Shown here piece by piece: positions 35,094 through 44,317 of a stretch of 64,000 bases of DNA. How positions within the stretch are numbered: position 1 is the stretch's first letter; the number at the start of each line of letters is the position of its first letter. A program made the translations under genes and the position numbers. The notes beneath the pieces were generated by a model that did not search any database, was not told the origin of the DNA, and saw nothing but the letters and a program-made list of their open reading frames with translations. This DNA is from CAYJEO01 sp964369355 (GTDB lineage: Bacteria; Bacillota_I; Bacilli_A; RF39; UBA660): contig CAYJEO010000002.1 in the NCBI GenBank assembly GCA_964369355.1, positions 1 to 64,000 of the forward strand, in the 5' to 3' direction.

Positions 35094-37246
35094 AAAAAAT
35101 ACAAATGACATATGAATTACTTTTTGACAAACTAAAAACGTATTTACCTGATGATACTGATTATTCTAAATTCATAGAAGCATATGAGTTAACTAAAGAA
35201 CTTCATTTAGGTAAAACAAGATTAACTGGTGAAGATTATATAATTCATCCTTTAACTACTGCTTATATATTAGCAAATATTAAAGCTGATTTAGCAACTA
35301 TATGCGCAGCTTTATTACATGATTTATTAGAAAATAAATTAGCTACTAAAGAAGAGTTATTAGAAAAATTTGGTTTAGAAATAACTTCTTTAGTAGAAGG
35401 TATTACTAAAATAAATAAATTAAATTTTGAAGGTAGTAATGAATCTGTTATAGCAAACCATAGAAAAATATTAGTTGGTATATCAGAAGATGTAAGAGTA
35501 ATAATTATAAAAATTGCAGATAGATTACACAACATGAGAACACTATGGGCAATACCTGAGAAAAAACAAAAAGAAAAAGCAAAAGAAACTTTGGATATAA
35601 TTATTCCTATAGCTTCTCGTTTAGGGCTTAATCAATTAAAAAGTGAATTAGAAGATTTATCTTTAAGATATTATAAACCAAATGTTTACTTTGATATAGT
35701 AGAACAGTTAAATGCTACTAAAAAAGAGCGTGATGAGTCAGTTGAACACATGAAATCATCTATTGAAGAGTATTTAACTAAAAATAATATTAAACATAAA
35801 ATTAAAGGTCGTTCTAAAAGTATTTATAGTATTTATAAAAAAATGGATGGCGGTAAAAAGTTTAGAGAAATTTATGATTTATATGCTTTAAGAGTATATG
35901 TTGATACAGAATCTGATTGTTATCAAGCATTAGGTATAATTCATTCTAAATTTAAACCGATGCCAAAAAGATTTAAAGATTATGTAGCGATGCCTAAAGC
36001 AAATATGTATCAATCATTACATACAACTGTATTTGGTTCTGATTCACATTTGTTTGAAATACAAATTAGAACTTATGATATGGATATAATAGCAGAAAAT
36101 GGAATAGCTTCACACTGGTCTTATAAAGAACAAGGTAGTACTAAAGCAAATTTACAAAATGCTATGGAACAAAAATTACAATTTTTTAAAGCTGTAATGG
36201 AGTTAAAAGATCAAAGTGATAGTGAATTAATATCTTCGGTCAATGAAACAGTATTTAAAGAATCTATTTATGTATTTACACCAAAAGGTGATGTAATAGA
36301 ATTACCAACAGGAGCAACTCCAATAGACTTTGCTTATAGAGTACATAGTAGTGTTGGTGATAAAATGGTTGGAGCTATTGTAAATGATTCAATAGTACCG
36401 CTAGATTATGAACTACAAGATAATGATATTATTAAAATAAATACAAATAAAAATTCTGTAGGTCCTTCTAAAGAATGGATCAATATGGCTAAAACTACAC
36501 AAACTAAAAATAAAATAAAATCATTTTTTAATAAAATAGATAAAGAAGAGTATAATAAAAATGGTTTAGATATGTTACAAAAAGATCTTAAAAAAAGAAA
36601 AATATCTTATGCTGATTTCTTTACGAATGAAAATATAGAAAAAATATTAGATGAAACAAAATGTAAAACTTTAGAAGAATTATATATTAGTATTGGTAAT
36701 AATAAATTATCAACAACAACAGTTATCAATACAATTGATAAAACAACAGATACTAAAGAAGATATTATTTTAAGAAGAATAGATAATAACAATATTAAAG
36801 AAACTATTGTTAAAGGTGATATTATAGTACCTGGTATTGATAATATTAAAATAAATGTTGCATCTTGTTGTATGCCTATTCCAACTGATCAAATAATAGG
36901 GTATATTACTAAAGGAAATGGTATAACAGTTCATAGACTAAGTTGTCCAAATGTATCTGAAGTAGAAGAGAGATGTATTAATGTTGAATGGAATGAAAAA
37001 ACTACTAAAAGTTATCCAACTCAAATATTAGTGCATTCTGATGAATCTAAAAATATATTAATGGATATTATAGCTAAAACTAGTAAAACAGAAGTAACTG
37101 TCTTAAGTATTAATACAATTAATTCTAATCATGGATTTTTATTTGATGTAACTATTAGTGTACCTTCTAAAGAATTACTAGAAAAATTTATGATGGAACT
37201 TAAAAACATTAAATCTATTGTTTCAGTAGAAAGAATAATGAAATGA
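35090..37246 (+). CDS. relA: Bifunctional-type (p)ppGpp synthetase/hydrolase, RSH
   Basis: 718 residues with HD hydrolase, synthetase, TGS and ACT domains. Residue numbering matches the crystallised streptococcal Rel exactly: metal ligands H53, H77, D78 and D144, and N148/T151, are all kept. The HDxxED box reads H77-D-L-L-E81-N82, so the second acidic residue is Asn. The synthetase has RVYVDTESDCYQALGIIHSKF and KDYVAMPKANMYQSLHTTV. TGS (YVFTPKGDVIELPTGATPIDFAYRVH) and a CC-type linker follow. It sets (p)ppGpp levels on starvation. Coupled to comN upstream and dtd downstream by ATGA-type overlaps. Confidence 0.97.
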   Translation: MKKIQMTYELLFDKLKTYLPDDTDYSKFIEAYELTKELHLGKTRLTGEDYIIHPLTTAYILANIKADLATICAALLHDLLENKLATKEELLEKFGLEITSLVEGITKINKLNFEGSNESVIANHRKILVGISEDVRVIIIKIADRLHNMRTLWAIPEKKQKEKAKETLDIIIPIASRLGLNQLKSELEDLSLRYYKPNVYFDIVEQLNATKKERDESVEHMKSSIEEYLTKNNIKHKIKGRSKSIYSIYKKMDGGKKFREIYDLYALRVYVDTESDCYQALGIIHSKFKPMPKRFKDYVAMPKANMYQSLHTTVFGSDSHLFEIQIRTYDMDIIAENGIASHWSYKEQGSTKANLQNAMEQKLQFFKAVMELKDQSDSELISSVNETVFKESIYVFTPKGDVIELPTGATPIDFAYRVHSSVGDKMVGAIVNDSIVPLDYELQDNDIIKINTNKNSVGPSKEWINMAKTTQTKNKIKSFFNKIDKEEYNKNGLDMLQKDLKKRKISYADFFTNENIEKILDETKCKTLEELYISIGNNKLSTTTVINTIDKTTDTKEDIILRRIDNNNIKETIVKGDIIVPGIDNIKINVASCCMPIPTDQIIGYITKGNGITVHRLSCPNVSEVEERCINVEWNEKTTKSYPTQILVHSDESKNILMDIIAKTSKTEVTVLSINTINSNHGFLFDVTISVPSKELLEKFMMELKNIKSIVSVERIMK

Positions 37247-37683
37247 GAATAGTAGTTCAAAGATGTAGTAAAGCTAGCGTTAGCGTAGAAGATAAAGTAG
37301 TTGGAGAAATAAATAAAGGTTTAGTTTTATTAGTAGGATTTACAAAAGGTGATAATATAGATGATATTAATTATTTAATTGATAAAGTAATTAACTTAAG
37401 AATATTTGAAGATTTAGAAGGTAAAATGAATAAATCTTTATTAGATATTGAAGGTTCTATTTTATCTATTTCACAATTTACTTTATATGCAGATTGTAAA
37501 AAAGGTAGACGCCCATCTTTTGTAGATGCACTATCAGGTGATGAATCTATTATTTTATATGATAAATTCAATGATCTATTAAGTAAAATAGTAAATGTAA
37601 AAACAGGGGTATTTGGAGCAAGTATGGATGTATCTTTAACAAATCAAGGACCTGTAACAATAATTTTAGAAAGTAGGAAGTAA
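37243..37683 (+). CDS. dtd: D-aminoacyl-tRNA deacylase
   Basis: 146 residues, full length. The two signature motifs are SQFTLYADCKKGRRPSF and the Gly-Pro motif N-x-GPVT (SLTNQGPVTI), which together form the chiral pocket that removes D-amino acids from mischarged tRNA. The ATG overlaps the relA stop codon, the same relA-dtd pairing as in Bacillus. No unusual residues were noticed. Confidence 0.97.
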   Translation: MRIVVQRCSKASVSVEDKVVGEINKGLVLLVGFTKGDNIDDINYLIDKVINLRIFEDLEGKMNKSLLDIEGSILSISQFTLYADCKKGRRPSFVDALSGDESIILYDKFNDLLSKIVNVKTGVFGASMDVSLTNQGPVTIILESRK

Positions 37684-37684
37684 G

Positions 37685-38734
37685 ATGATTAAAAACAAAT
37701 TAGATTTTAAATTAGTAAATATAGCAATTATCTGTTTAATTGTATTTCTAATTTATCAAACAAGTACAGTATGGTTAGGATTTATAAATGATATTATATA
37801 TATCGGATTACCATTTTTCTTTGCATTTGCAATTGCTTATGCACTATATCCATCAGTACAATTTTTAGAAAGAAAGAAATTACCTAAGGGGTTAAGTATA
37901 GCTATAGTATTAGCATCAGTTGCTTTAATATTAGCATTAGTATTGGTATTAGTAGTGCCATTATTATTTGAACAATCTCAATCTTTATTTAATGGTATAT
38001 TAACATTTATAACAGACTTATCAGTTAAATGGGATGTTAATTTAGGTGATTTATCAGCTACATTAGATGAGTCTTTTGATAAAATAATAGCAAGTATGAG
38101 TGAGTATGTTTCAAATGGAGCAATTTCTTTTCTAAATGCTTCATTAGCAGCTGTAACTAACTTTTTTATAGTGTTAGCAGCATCTATTTATTTTTTAATA
38201 GATATGGATAAAATTAGAACTAGAGCTAAGAAGTTTTTCAAAAGAACGTCTTTGAAAACTTTTGAATATTTTAAAACATTAGATCATGAAATGAAACAAT
38301 ATTTAATTGGATTTATTAAAATATCTTTAATTTCTGTTGTTGAATATTTCTTAGTTTACCAAATTATTGGTCATCCAAATGCTTTATTAATTGGTTTCTT
38401 GGCTTTAATTGGTGGTTTAGTTCCATATTTTGGAGGTATGATTGTAAATGTAATCGCAGCAATAACTGCATCAGTAGTATCGCCACAATTACTTTTATAT
38501 ACAGTAATAGCATTTATTATATTAGCCCAAGTAGATGGTTATTTAATTAACCCTTTAGTATATGGTAAATCAAATAAAATTCATCCATTAGTTGGTATCG
38601 TCGCAGTATTTGCTTTCGGTTATTTAATGGGTATAGTAGGAGTTATTATTGCAATGCCTTTAGCAATAGCTATAATAGCAACTTATAGATTTTTCAAAGA
38701 AGATATTTTATATAAAATATCAGGTGTAAAATAA
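37685..38734 (+). CDS. AI-2E family transporter (PF01594 type)
   Basis: 349 residues with about eight hydrophobic helices and the family blocks FFFAFAIAYALYPSVQFLERKKLPKGLSI, IGFLALIGGLVPYFGG and the C-terminal VDGYLINPLVYGK / HPLVGIVAVFAFGYLMGI. The family includes the E. coli AI-2 exporter and Na+/H+ exchangers, so the substrate cannot be told. It starts one base after the dtd stop without a strong separate ribosome site, so it is likely coupled. A clear terminator follows. Confidence 0.88.
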   Translation: MIKNKLDFKLVNIAIICLIVFLIYQTSTVWLGFINDIIYIGLPFFFAFAIAYALYPSVQFLERKKLPKGLSIAIVLASVALILALVLVLVVPLLFEQSQSLFNGILTFITDLSVKWDVNLGDLSATLDESFDKIIASMSEYVSNGAISFLNASLAAVTNFFIVLAASIYFLIDMDKIRTRAKKFFKRTSLKTFEYFKTLDHEMKQYLIGFIKISLISVVEYFLVYQIIGHPNALLIGFLALIGGLVPYFGGMIVNVIAAITASVVSPQLLLYTVIAFIILAQVDGYLINPLVYGKSNKIHPLVGIVAVFAFGYLMGIVGVIIAMPLAIAIIATYRFFKEDILYKISGVK

Positions 38735-38758
38735 ATCAAATTTAATTTGATTTTTTTT
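38733..38758 (+). terminator. Terminator of the comN-relA-dtd-transporter operon
   Basis: AAATCAAA (38733-38740) and TTTGATTT (38746-38753) form an 8-bp stem with a 5-nt loop and a T-run. Confidence 0.8.
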
Positions 38759-38812
38759 ATTTACTTTAAAATTAAATATGTTATAATAATCACTAATAAA
38801 AGAGGTGATTAT

Positions 38813-39286
38813 ATGCTTTATTATGTAGTTTTATCCAAAGTAACAAAATTAAGAGACAACCATGTAGTAATAACTCCTTATGATGTTGTAAAACTAGAGT
38901 ATGATGGTAATGTTTATAAAAAAGATAATTTAGTATATGAATCTATAACTGAAAACATATTTAAAAATGAAAATGATATAGTTAATTTTGTAATAGAAAA
39001 AGAAATTATGAATAAGTTATTAATCAATTATACTTTTGAAGAAGCTAAAGACATTATCTTATCTGATTTAGATAATAACAGTCTTCTTTTTAAAAAAACA
39101 GAAAAAGAGATATATGCTTTATACATAGATAAAATAACTAGTCAAATGGATAAATATAAATTTAATTTACCACTAGTACTTTCCTATGATCCAGTAAATA
39201 TTAGTGATTATTTAGAAGTAGAAGATATAGTTTATTCTACTCCTTCGCAAGATATTAATAGATATTATTATTATAAAAAAAATTAA
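38813..39286 (+). CDS. Unknown protein, stand-alone paralogue of the next gene's N-terminal domain
   Basis: 157 residues, soluble, no recognised family. The pattern LYYVVLSKVTKL...VVITPYDVVKLEYDG, then a helical region and LLFKKTEKEIYALYIDK parallels residues 1-115 of the AAA+ protein that follows (KYYVVCDTVKIN..KVKIFPVDVLCLEKIEEN; FEFKKMNSGNTFTYLNK). It therefore looks like a duplicate of that N-terminal domain without the ATPase. It may act as an adaptor, regulator or substrate of the ATPase. ATG 38813 follows AAGAGGTG. The two genes are 12 nt apart. Confidence 0.7.
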   Translation: MLYYVVLSKVTKLRDNHVVITPYDVVKLEYDGNVYKKDNLVYESITENIFKNENDIVNFVIEKEIMNKLLINYTFEEAKDIILSDLDNNSLLFKKTEKEIYALYIDKITSQMDKYKFNLPLVLSYDPVNISDYLEVEDIVYSTPSQDINRYYYYKKN

Positions 39287-39298
39287 GAGGTGTGTTTT

Positions 39299-40705
39299 AT
39301 GAAAAAATATTATGTTGTATGTGATACAGTAAAAATTAATAATTTAAAAGTTAAAATTTTTCCGGTTGATGTTTTATGTTTAGAAAAAATAGAAGAAAAT
39401 GGTAAAATTGTATACAAATCTGGAAAAAAAGAGTATAAAGGGTTATCTGATGAATTATTTAAAAAAAATGATTATGTAGTTGCTTTAGAAATCAATAAAA
39501 ATTTTATTGAAGCTTTAGAATCTGAAAGAATAGATTTTAGTGTTGAAGAAATTGAATATGTTATTGACACTTTAAAAAATTATGACTTTGAATTTAAAAA
39601 AATGAATAGTGGAAATACATTTACTTATTTGAATAAAACAACAAAAAAATTCAATGGGAAAAAATTAAAGCAAAATGAATCTCATGTTTCTTTTAAATTT
39701 GATGTAACTGATTATTTTGATAATGAATATAACAATTTAGTAAAAAAACATAATTTAATTAAGATAAAAACTGAAGAAAAAAGTATTGAAGAAGAACAAC
39801 CCTTAACTAAAGAAGAACTATTTAAAAAGTTAGCACCTCATTTAAAAAAACTAGAAAAGTTAAAAGGTCTTGATAATATAATTGAGCAAATTGAAGAATT
39901 AGTTAGTTTAGCTATGTATGAAAGATATCACACTTCTAAAACAAAAGAAGAAATTAAAACTAGTTTATTAAGTAAAAATATAAACTTCGCATTTATAGGT
40001 GATGCTGGTACGGGTAAGACTACTGTAGCTTATACTTTAGCTAAAATATTATCTATTTTAGGTTATTCATCTTCTTCTAAAGTAACAAAATTAGTACCTT
40101 CTGATTTTATAGGTGCGTATGTGGGACATACAGAAGAAAGAACAAAAGAAATTTTTACTCAAAATAAAGGTGGAATTATAATAATTGATGAAGCTTATCA
40201 ATTTGCAGTAGGTGAGCAAAATTTTTCTCAAAAAGCTGTTACTGAAATTTTAAAAGAATTAGAAACTTCAACTGCTAGTGATTTAAGTTTAAAGCAATTA
40301 GAAAATAAAATATCATTTTTCTTTTTAGGATATGAAAAAGAAATGAAAGAATTATTTAAAATGAATTCTGGTTTAAAATCTAGAATGGCTAAAGTATTAG
40401 AATTTAAAAACTATACAAATGAACAATTATTAGAAATAACTAAGTCTTTAATTGTAGAAGAAAAGTTTATTATTAGTGATCATTTATTAGATTTACTATT
40501 AAAAATAATAAATGAAGAAAGTTGCAAACCTAACTTTGGTGCTGCAAGATTTGCTAAAAGTTTAGCTGATAAAGTATTAAATAAACATAAATGTAATATA
40601 GTGCTTAATGATTTAGAAGAAGATTTTATTATTAATAAAGAAGATATTGATTATTCAACTTTAACTAAGTTAGATGTAAAGAAAAAAGTAAAAGTAGGGT
40701 TTTAA
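39299..40705 (+). CDS. AAA+ ATPase, CbbX/SpoVK-like
   Basis: 468 residues. Residues about 1-165 form a unique domain shared with the preceding gene. From about 175 a linker (LFKKLAPHLKKLEKLKGLDNI) leads to an AAA+ module with Walker A GDAGTGKTT near 234-242, Walker B GGIIIIDEAYQF near 288-299, a sensor-type SFFFLGYE and a lid with NFGAARFAKSL. This resembles the CbbX/CfxQ/SpoVK branch of AAA+ proteins, hexameric remodelling ATPases. The ATG follows AGAGGTG. The partner is unknown; the adjacent gene is the obvious candidate. Confidence 0.85.
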   Translation: MKKYYVVCDTVKINNLKVKIFPVDVLCLEKIEENGKIVYKSGKKEYKGLSDELFKKNDYVVALEINKNFIEALESERIDFSVEEIEYVIDTLKNYDFEFKKMNSGNTFTYLNKTTKKFNGKKLKQNESHVSFKFDVTDYFDNEYNNLVKKHNLIKIKTEEKSIEEEQPLTKEELFKKLAPHLKKLEKLKGLDNIIEQIEELVSLAMYERYHTSKTKEEIKTSLLSKNINFAFIGDAGTGKTTVAYTLAKILSILGYSSSSKVTKLVPSDFIGAYVGHTEERTKEIFTQNKGGIIIIDEAYQFAVGEQNFSQKAVTEILKELETSTASDLSLKQLENKISFFFLGYEKEMKELFKMNSGLKSRMAKVLEFKNYTNEQLLEITKSLIVEEKFIISDHLLDLLLKIINEESCKPNFGAARFAKSLADKVLNKHKCNIVLNDLEEDFIINKEDIDYSTLTKLDVKKKVKVGF

Positions 40706-40744
40706 ATATTGACTTTGTTACATAAAACAAAGTATAATTAATAC

Positions 40745-40945
40745 ATAATTATTGTTTAAGAGAAGTATTTATAAAATATTTAAAGAGAGCTTGTGGTTGG
40801 TGTAAACAAGTAATAGTTTATAAAGAAAGACACTTATACTAAAGATAATTCGCATATCTGCGTTAAAGATTTAAGTGTATAGCAAAGTCTATAAATTAAG
40901 GTGGTATCGCGGTAATTCGTCCTTAAATTTATAGGCTTTTTTTAT
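40745..40945 (+). promoter_or_regulatory. T-box riboswitch leader of hisS-aspS
   Basis: Stem I is visible: AGTAT (40764-40768) with ATACT (40836-40840) at the base, TTTATAAA (40768-40775) with TTTATAAA (40817-40824) above, and the conserved apical segments AGAGAGC and GGTTGGTGTAA. The specifier loop strand GAAAGACACTT contains GACAC at 40829-40833. The T-box AAGGTGGTATCGCGG is at 40898-40912, followed by the terminator arm CCTTAAATTTATAG and a T-run. Uncharged tRNA would pair with the UGG-like T-box sequence and stabilise antitermination. It controls the two synthetase genes downstream. Confidence 0.93.
40888..40944 (+). terminator. T-box attenuator terminator
   Basis: CTATAAATTAAGG (from 40889) pairs with CCTTAAATTTATAG (40921-40934) with one bulge, followed by CTTTTTTT. 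The left arm contains the start of the T-box, so terminator and antiterminator are mutually exclusive. Confidence 0.88.
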
Positions 40946-40963
40946 ATAAAAGGAGAGATTAAT

Positions 40964-42241
40964 ATGATACAAAAACCAAAAGGAACTTATGATTTAAATG
41001 GAATAAACGGTAAAAAAGTTTTATATTTACAAGGTATATTAGAAGCTTTAATGCAAAAATATAATTTTGAATATATTAGAACGCCTTTATTTGAAGCATC
41101 TTCATTATTTAAAAGAGGAGTAGGAGATACAACGGATATTGTTTCTAAAGAAACTTATGATTTTATTGATAGAGGTAATAGAGAGATGACTCTACGCCCA
41201 GAAGGAACTGCAGGAGCTGTTAGATCATTTATAGAAAATAAAATACATGGGTTACCAAATATGCCTTATAAATGTTGGTATTTTGGTCCTATGTATAGAT
41301 ATGAAAGACCACAATCAGGACGTTTTAGAGAGTTTTATCAATTCGGTGTAGAAGCTTTTGGATCTAATGATCCTATGTTAGATGCAGAAATTATTAGTAT
41401 TCCTGTAAATTTTTATAAAATTTTAGGATTAAAAGGATTAAAAGTAAATATAAATACATTAGGTGATGAAGAATCTAGATTAGCATATAAAAATGCTTTA
41501 TTAGCTTATTTTAAACCTTATTTAAATGAAATGTGTGATGATTGTAAATCTAGATATGAAAAAAATCCATTAAGATTATTAGATTGTAAAATAGACTCTA
41601 AAAAAGAATTTTTTAAAGATGTACCTAAAATGTCAGATTATTTAAATGAAGAATCTAAAAAACATTTTGAAGATGTTTGTTCATATTTAGATATTTTAGA
41701 TATTGAATACGTTGTTAATACTTCTTTAGTTAGAGGATTAGATTACTATACACATACAGTATTTGAAGTAGAAGCTTCTGTTGAAGGTTTTGGAGCACAA
41801 AATGTATTATGCGGTGGTGGAAGATATAATAAACTAGTAGAAATGCTTGATGGACCTAAAACTGCAGGTGTTGGTTTTGCTTTAGGTTTTGAAAGATTAT
41901 TAACTGCACTAGAATTTGAAAATATTGATTTAATTAAAGAAATAAGCATTGATGCTTATATAATACCTATGAATAATGATTACAAAGCGTATAGTTTTAG
42001 TTTATTAAATACTTTAAGACTAAATGGATTTAATGTTGATATTGATTATATGGATAGAAATATAAAATCTAATTTTAAACAAGCTGATAGATTAAATAGT
42101 AAAATGGTTATTTTAGTAGGTGAAGAAGAAGTTAGTACTAATATTTTAACTATTAAAAATAATAAAACTTTAGAAGAATATAAAGTAAGTACTGAAAATT
42201 TAATTGAATTTTTAGATACTAATATAAGTGAGGTAGAATAA
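40964..42241 (+). CDS. hisS: Histidyl-tRNA synthetase
   Basis: 425 residues, the normal length. A class II synthetase: motif 2 TLRPEGTAGAVRSF, RYERPQSGRFREFYQFGVEAFG, the His-specific LVRGLDYYTHTVFE and motif 3 GVGFALGFERLL, then an anticodon-binding domain (residues about 330-425). It charges tRNA-His. The ATG follows AAAGGAGAG, after the T-box. Its stop codon overlaps the aspS ATG by one base, so one T-box transcript carries both. Confidence 0.97.
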   Translation: MIQKPKGTYDLNGINGKKVLYLQGILEALMQKYNFEYIRTPLFEASSLFKRGVGDTTDIVSKETYDFIDRGNREMTLRPEGTAGAVRSFIENKIHGLPNMPYKCWYFGPMYRYERPQSGRFREFYQFGVEAFGSNDPMLDAEIISIPVNFYKILGLKGLKVNINTLGDEESRLAYKNALLAYFKPYLNEMCDDCKSRYEKNPLRLLDCKIDSKKEFFKDVPKMSDYLNEESKKHFEDVCSYLDILDIEYVVNTSLVRGLDYYTHTVFEVEASVEGFGAQNVLCGGGRYNKLVEMLDGPKTAGVGFALGFERLLTALEFENIDLIKEISIDAYIIPMNNDYKAYSFSLLNTLRLNGFNVDIDYMDRNIKSNFKQADRLNSKMVILVGEEEVSTNILTIKNNKTLEEYKVSTENLIEFLDTNISEVE

Positions 42242-43983
42242 TGAAAAAACATATGAATGAATCTTTAAATATTAATAACTTATATCAAGAAGTAAACTTA
42301 AAAGGTTGGGTTTCTAAAAAAAGAGATTTAGGTGGATTAATATTTATAGATTTAAGAGATAGATCTGGTATTATTCAATTAGTAGTAAGACCTGATAATA
42401 AATTTTATGAATTAGCATCAACTTTAAAAAGTGAAGATGTTATTGAAGTAGAAGGTGTTATTTGTGCAAGAGAAAGTGTTAATAAAAATATAAAAACTGG
42501 AGAAATAGAAGTAATAGTTAATAATTTAATTATTATAAATAAATCAATAGACACTCCTTTTGAAATAAATGATAATGCTAAAGTGTCTGAAGATACTAGA
42601 TTAAAATATAGATATTTAGATATGAGAAGAAGTCAAATTAAAGATAGATTAATTGCAAGAAGTAAAATAACTTCAATAATTAGAAATTTCTTTATCGAAA
42701 ATGATTTTTTAGAAATAGAAACTCCTATTTTATGTAAATCTACTCCAGAAGGTGCAAGAGATTATTTAGTTCCTTCAAGAGTTAATAAAGGTAAATTTTA
42801 TGCTTTACCACAATCTCCACAACAATACAAACAATTACTTATGATAGGCGGTTTAGAGCGTTACTTTCAAATTGCTAAATGTTTTAGAGATGAAGATTTA
42901 AGAGCTGATAGACAACCTGAATTTACTCAAGTAGATGTTGAAATGAGTTTTGTTAATGAAGAAGATGTAATGTCTACTATTGAAAACTTAATGTATAAAT
43001 TATTTAAAGAATACAAAGGTATTGAAATTAATTTACCTTTAAATAAATTAAAATATGTTGATGCTATTAATTTTTATGGTTCTGATAAACCTGATTTAAG
43101 ATTTGATATGAAAATTAATGATATTACAAATATTTTTAAAAATACAGAAATTACATTTTTTAAACAAAATATAGAAAACAATGGTATTATTAACTGTTTA
43201 GTTGTTAAAAATGCTGCTGATAAATTTAGTCGTAAAGATATAGATAAATTAACTGATTATGTTAAAACTTATAAAGCATCTGGTTTAGCTTTCTTAAAAG
43301 TAGAAGATAGTATTACTGGTTCTATTGCTAAAGTATTAACAGATACTGAAATTAATAATTTAAAACAACAATTATCTTTAGAAACTAATGATTTAGTTTT
43401 AATTATTTCTGATAAAGAAAAAGTAGTAAAAACTGCTTTAGGTTCATTAAGATCTAAATTAGGATCTGATTTAGAATTATATGATAAATCTATTTATAAT
43501 TTATCTTGGGTAGTAGATTTCCCTGCATTTGAATGGGATGAAGAAGAACAAAGATTCTTTGCTTGTCATCATCCATTTACTTCTCCTAAAGATAGTGATA
43601 TTGAAAAATTAGTTACTGATAAGGCTAATTGTTATTCTAAGGCTTATGACTTAGTTATTAATGGTTATGAAGCGGGTGGAGGTTCTATTCGTATTCATGA
43701 TGCTGATGTTCAGAAAAAAATGTTTGATGCACTAGGTTTAGAAGAAGATGAAATAAAAGAAAAATTTGGTTTCTTTATTGAAGCATTTAAATATGGTGCT
43801 CCAAACCATGGTGGACTTGCTTTAGGGTTAGATAGATTAGTTATGTTATTAACTAATACTGAAAACATTAGAGATGTTATTGCTTTCCCTAAAACTGCAT
43901 CTGCGTCTGATTTAATGTGTGAATGTCCTAATGTAGTTGATGTAAAACAATTAAATGAATTAGGTTTAGAAATTAAAAAATAA
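42241..43983 (+). CDS. aspS: Aspartyl-tRNA synthetase
   Basis: 580 residues, the bacterial type. An OB-fold anticodon domain (GWVSKKRDLGGLIFIDLRDRSG), class II motif 1 (TPILCKSTPEGARDYLVP), motif 2 (FRDEDLRADRQPEFTQVDVEMSF) with a bacterial insertion, and motif 3 (GLALGLDRLVMLL). Charges tRNA-Asp. The ATG shares the last base of the hisS stop codon. An ATG at 42253 is a possible alternative start. Confidence 0.97.
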   Translation: MKKHMNESLNINNLYQEVNLKGWVSKKRDLGGLIFIDLRDRSGIIQLVVRPDNKFYELASTLKSEDVIEVEGVICARESVNKNIKTGEIEVIVNNLIIINKSIDTPFEINDNAKVSEDTRLKYRYLDMRRSQIKDRLIARSKITSIIRNFFIENDFLEIETPILCKSTPEGARDYLVPSRVNKGKFYALPQSPQQYKQLLMIGGLERYFQIAKCFRDEDLRADRQPEFTQVDVEMSFVNEEDVMSTIENLMYKLFKEYKGIEINLPLNKLKYVDAINFYGSDKPDLRFDMKINDITNIFKNTEITFFKQNIENNGIINCLVVKNAADKFSRKDIDKLTDYVKTYKASGLAFLKVEDSITGSIAKVLTDTEINNLKQQLSLETNDLVLIISDKEKVVKTALGSLRSKLGSDLELYDKSIYNLSWVVDFPAFEWDEEEQRFFACHHPFTSPKDSDIEKLVTDKANCYSKAYDLVINGYEAGGGSIRIHDADVQKKMFDALGLEEDEIKEKFGFFIEAFKYGAPNHGGLALGLDRLVMLLTNTENIRDVIAFPKTASASDLMCECPNVVDVKQLNELGLEIKK

Positions 43984-43987
43984 GTAA

Positions 43988-44013
43988 AAAAGATATCATT
44001 TTTGATATCTTTT
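43988..44013. terminator. Bidirectional terminator after aspS
   Basis: AAAAGATATCA (43988-43998) pairs with TGATATCTTTT (44003-44013) around TTTT, A-rich before and T-rich after. It serves hisS-aspS and the convergent coat-protein genes. Confidence 0.8.
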
Positions 44014-44317
44014 AAATTTGCTTAATTTTATTATTTAACTTATCTAATGTAGTAGATATTTTGTTTTTTTCAGCTTTTTCTAATACATACCATCCTTTAC
44101 TAAAAGATAATTCATATAAACTTCTTTGTAAAGTTCTAATATCTTCGTAAAAGTTTTTTAGTTTAGAATATAATTGCTCATTACTTGCTTCATTTAATGC
44201 GATATTTAAATTTGTTGACATGTTTTTTTCAATTATTAAAACACTAGTTAAATAATCTAATTCATTCATTAATTCATTTTCTAAAACTGCAACTTTAGGC
44301 ATTGATACATTATTCAT
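44012..44317 (-). CDS. CotF-family spore coat protein
   Basis: 101 residues, helical, with the Coat_F signature: YLTSVLIIEKNMSTNLNIALNEASNEQLYSKLKNFYEDIRTLQRSLYELSFSKGWYVLE in outline (long ferritin-like helices, ALNEAxNxxL, and the closing GWY). CotF proteins are small spore-coat components of Bacilli and Clostridia. It lies after a 67-residue partner of similar pattern, overlapping by 8 nt, with AGGAGG before its start. It indicates sporulation ancestry. Confidence 0.75.
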   Translation of the reverse strand: MNNVSMPKVAVLENELMNELDYLTSVLIIEKNMSTNLNIALNEASNEQLYSKLKNFYEDIRTLQRSLYELSFSKGWYVLEKAEKNKISTTLDKLNNKIKQI

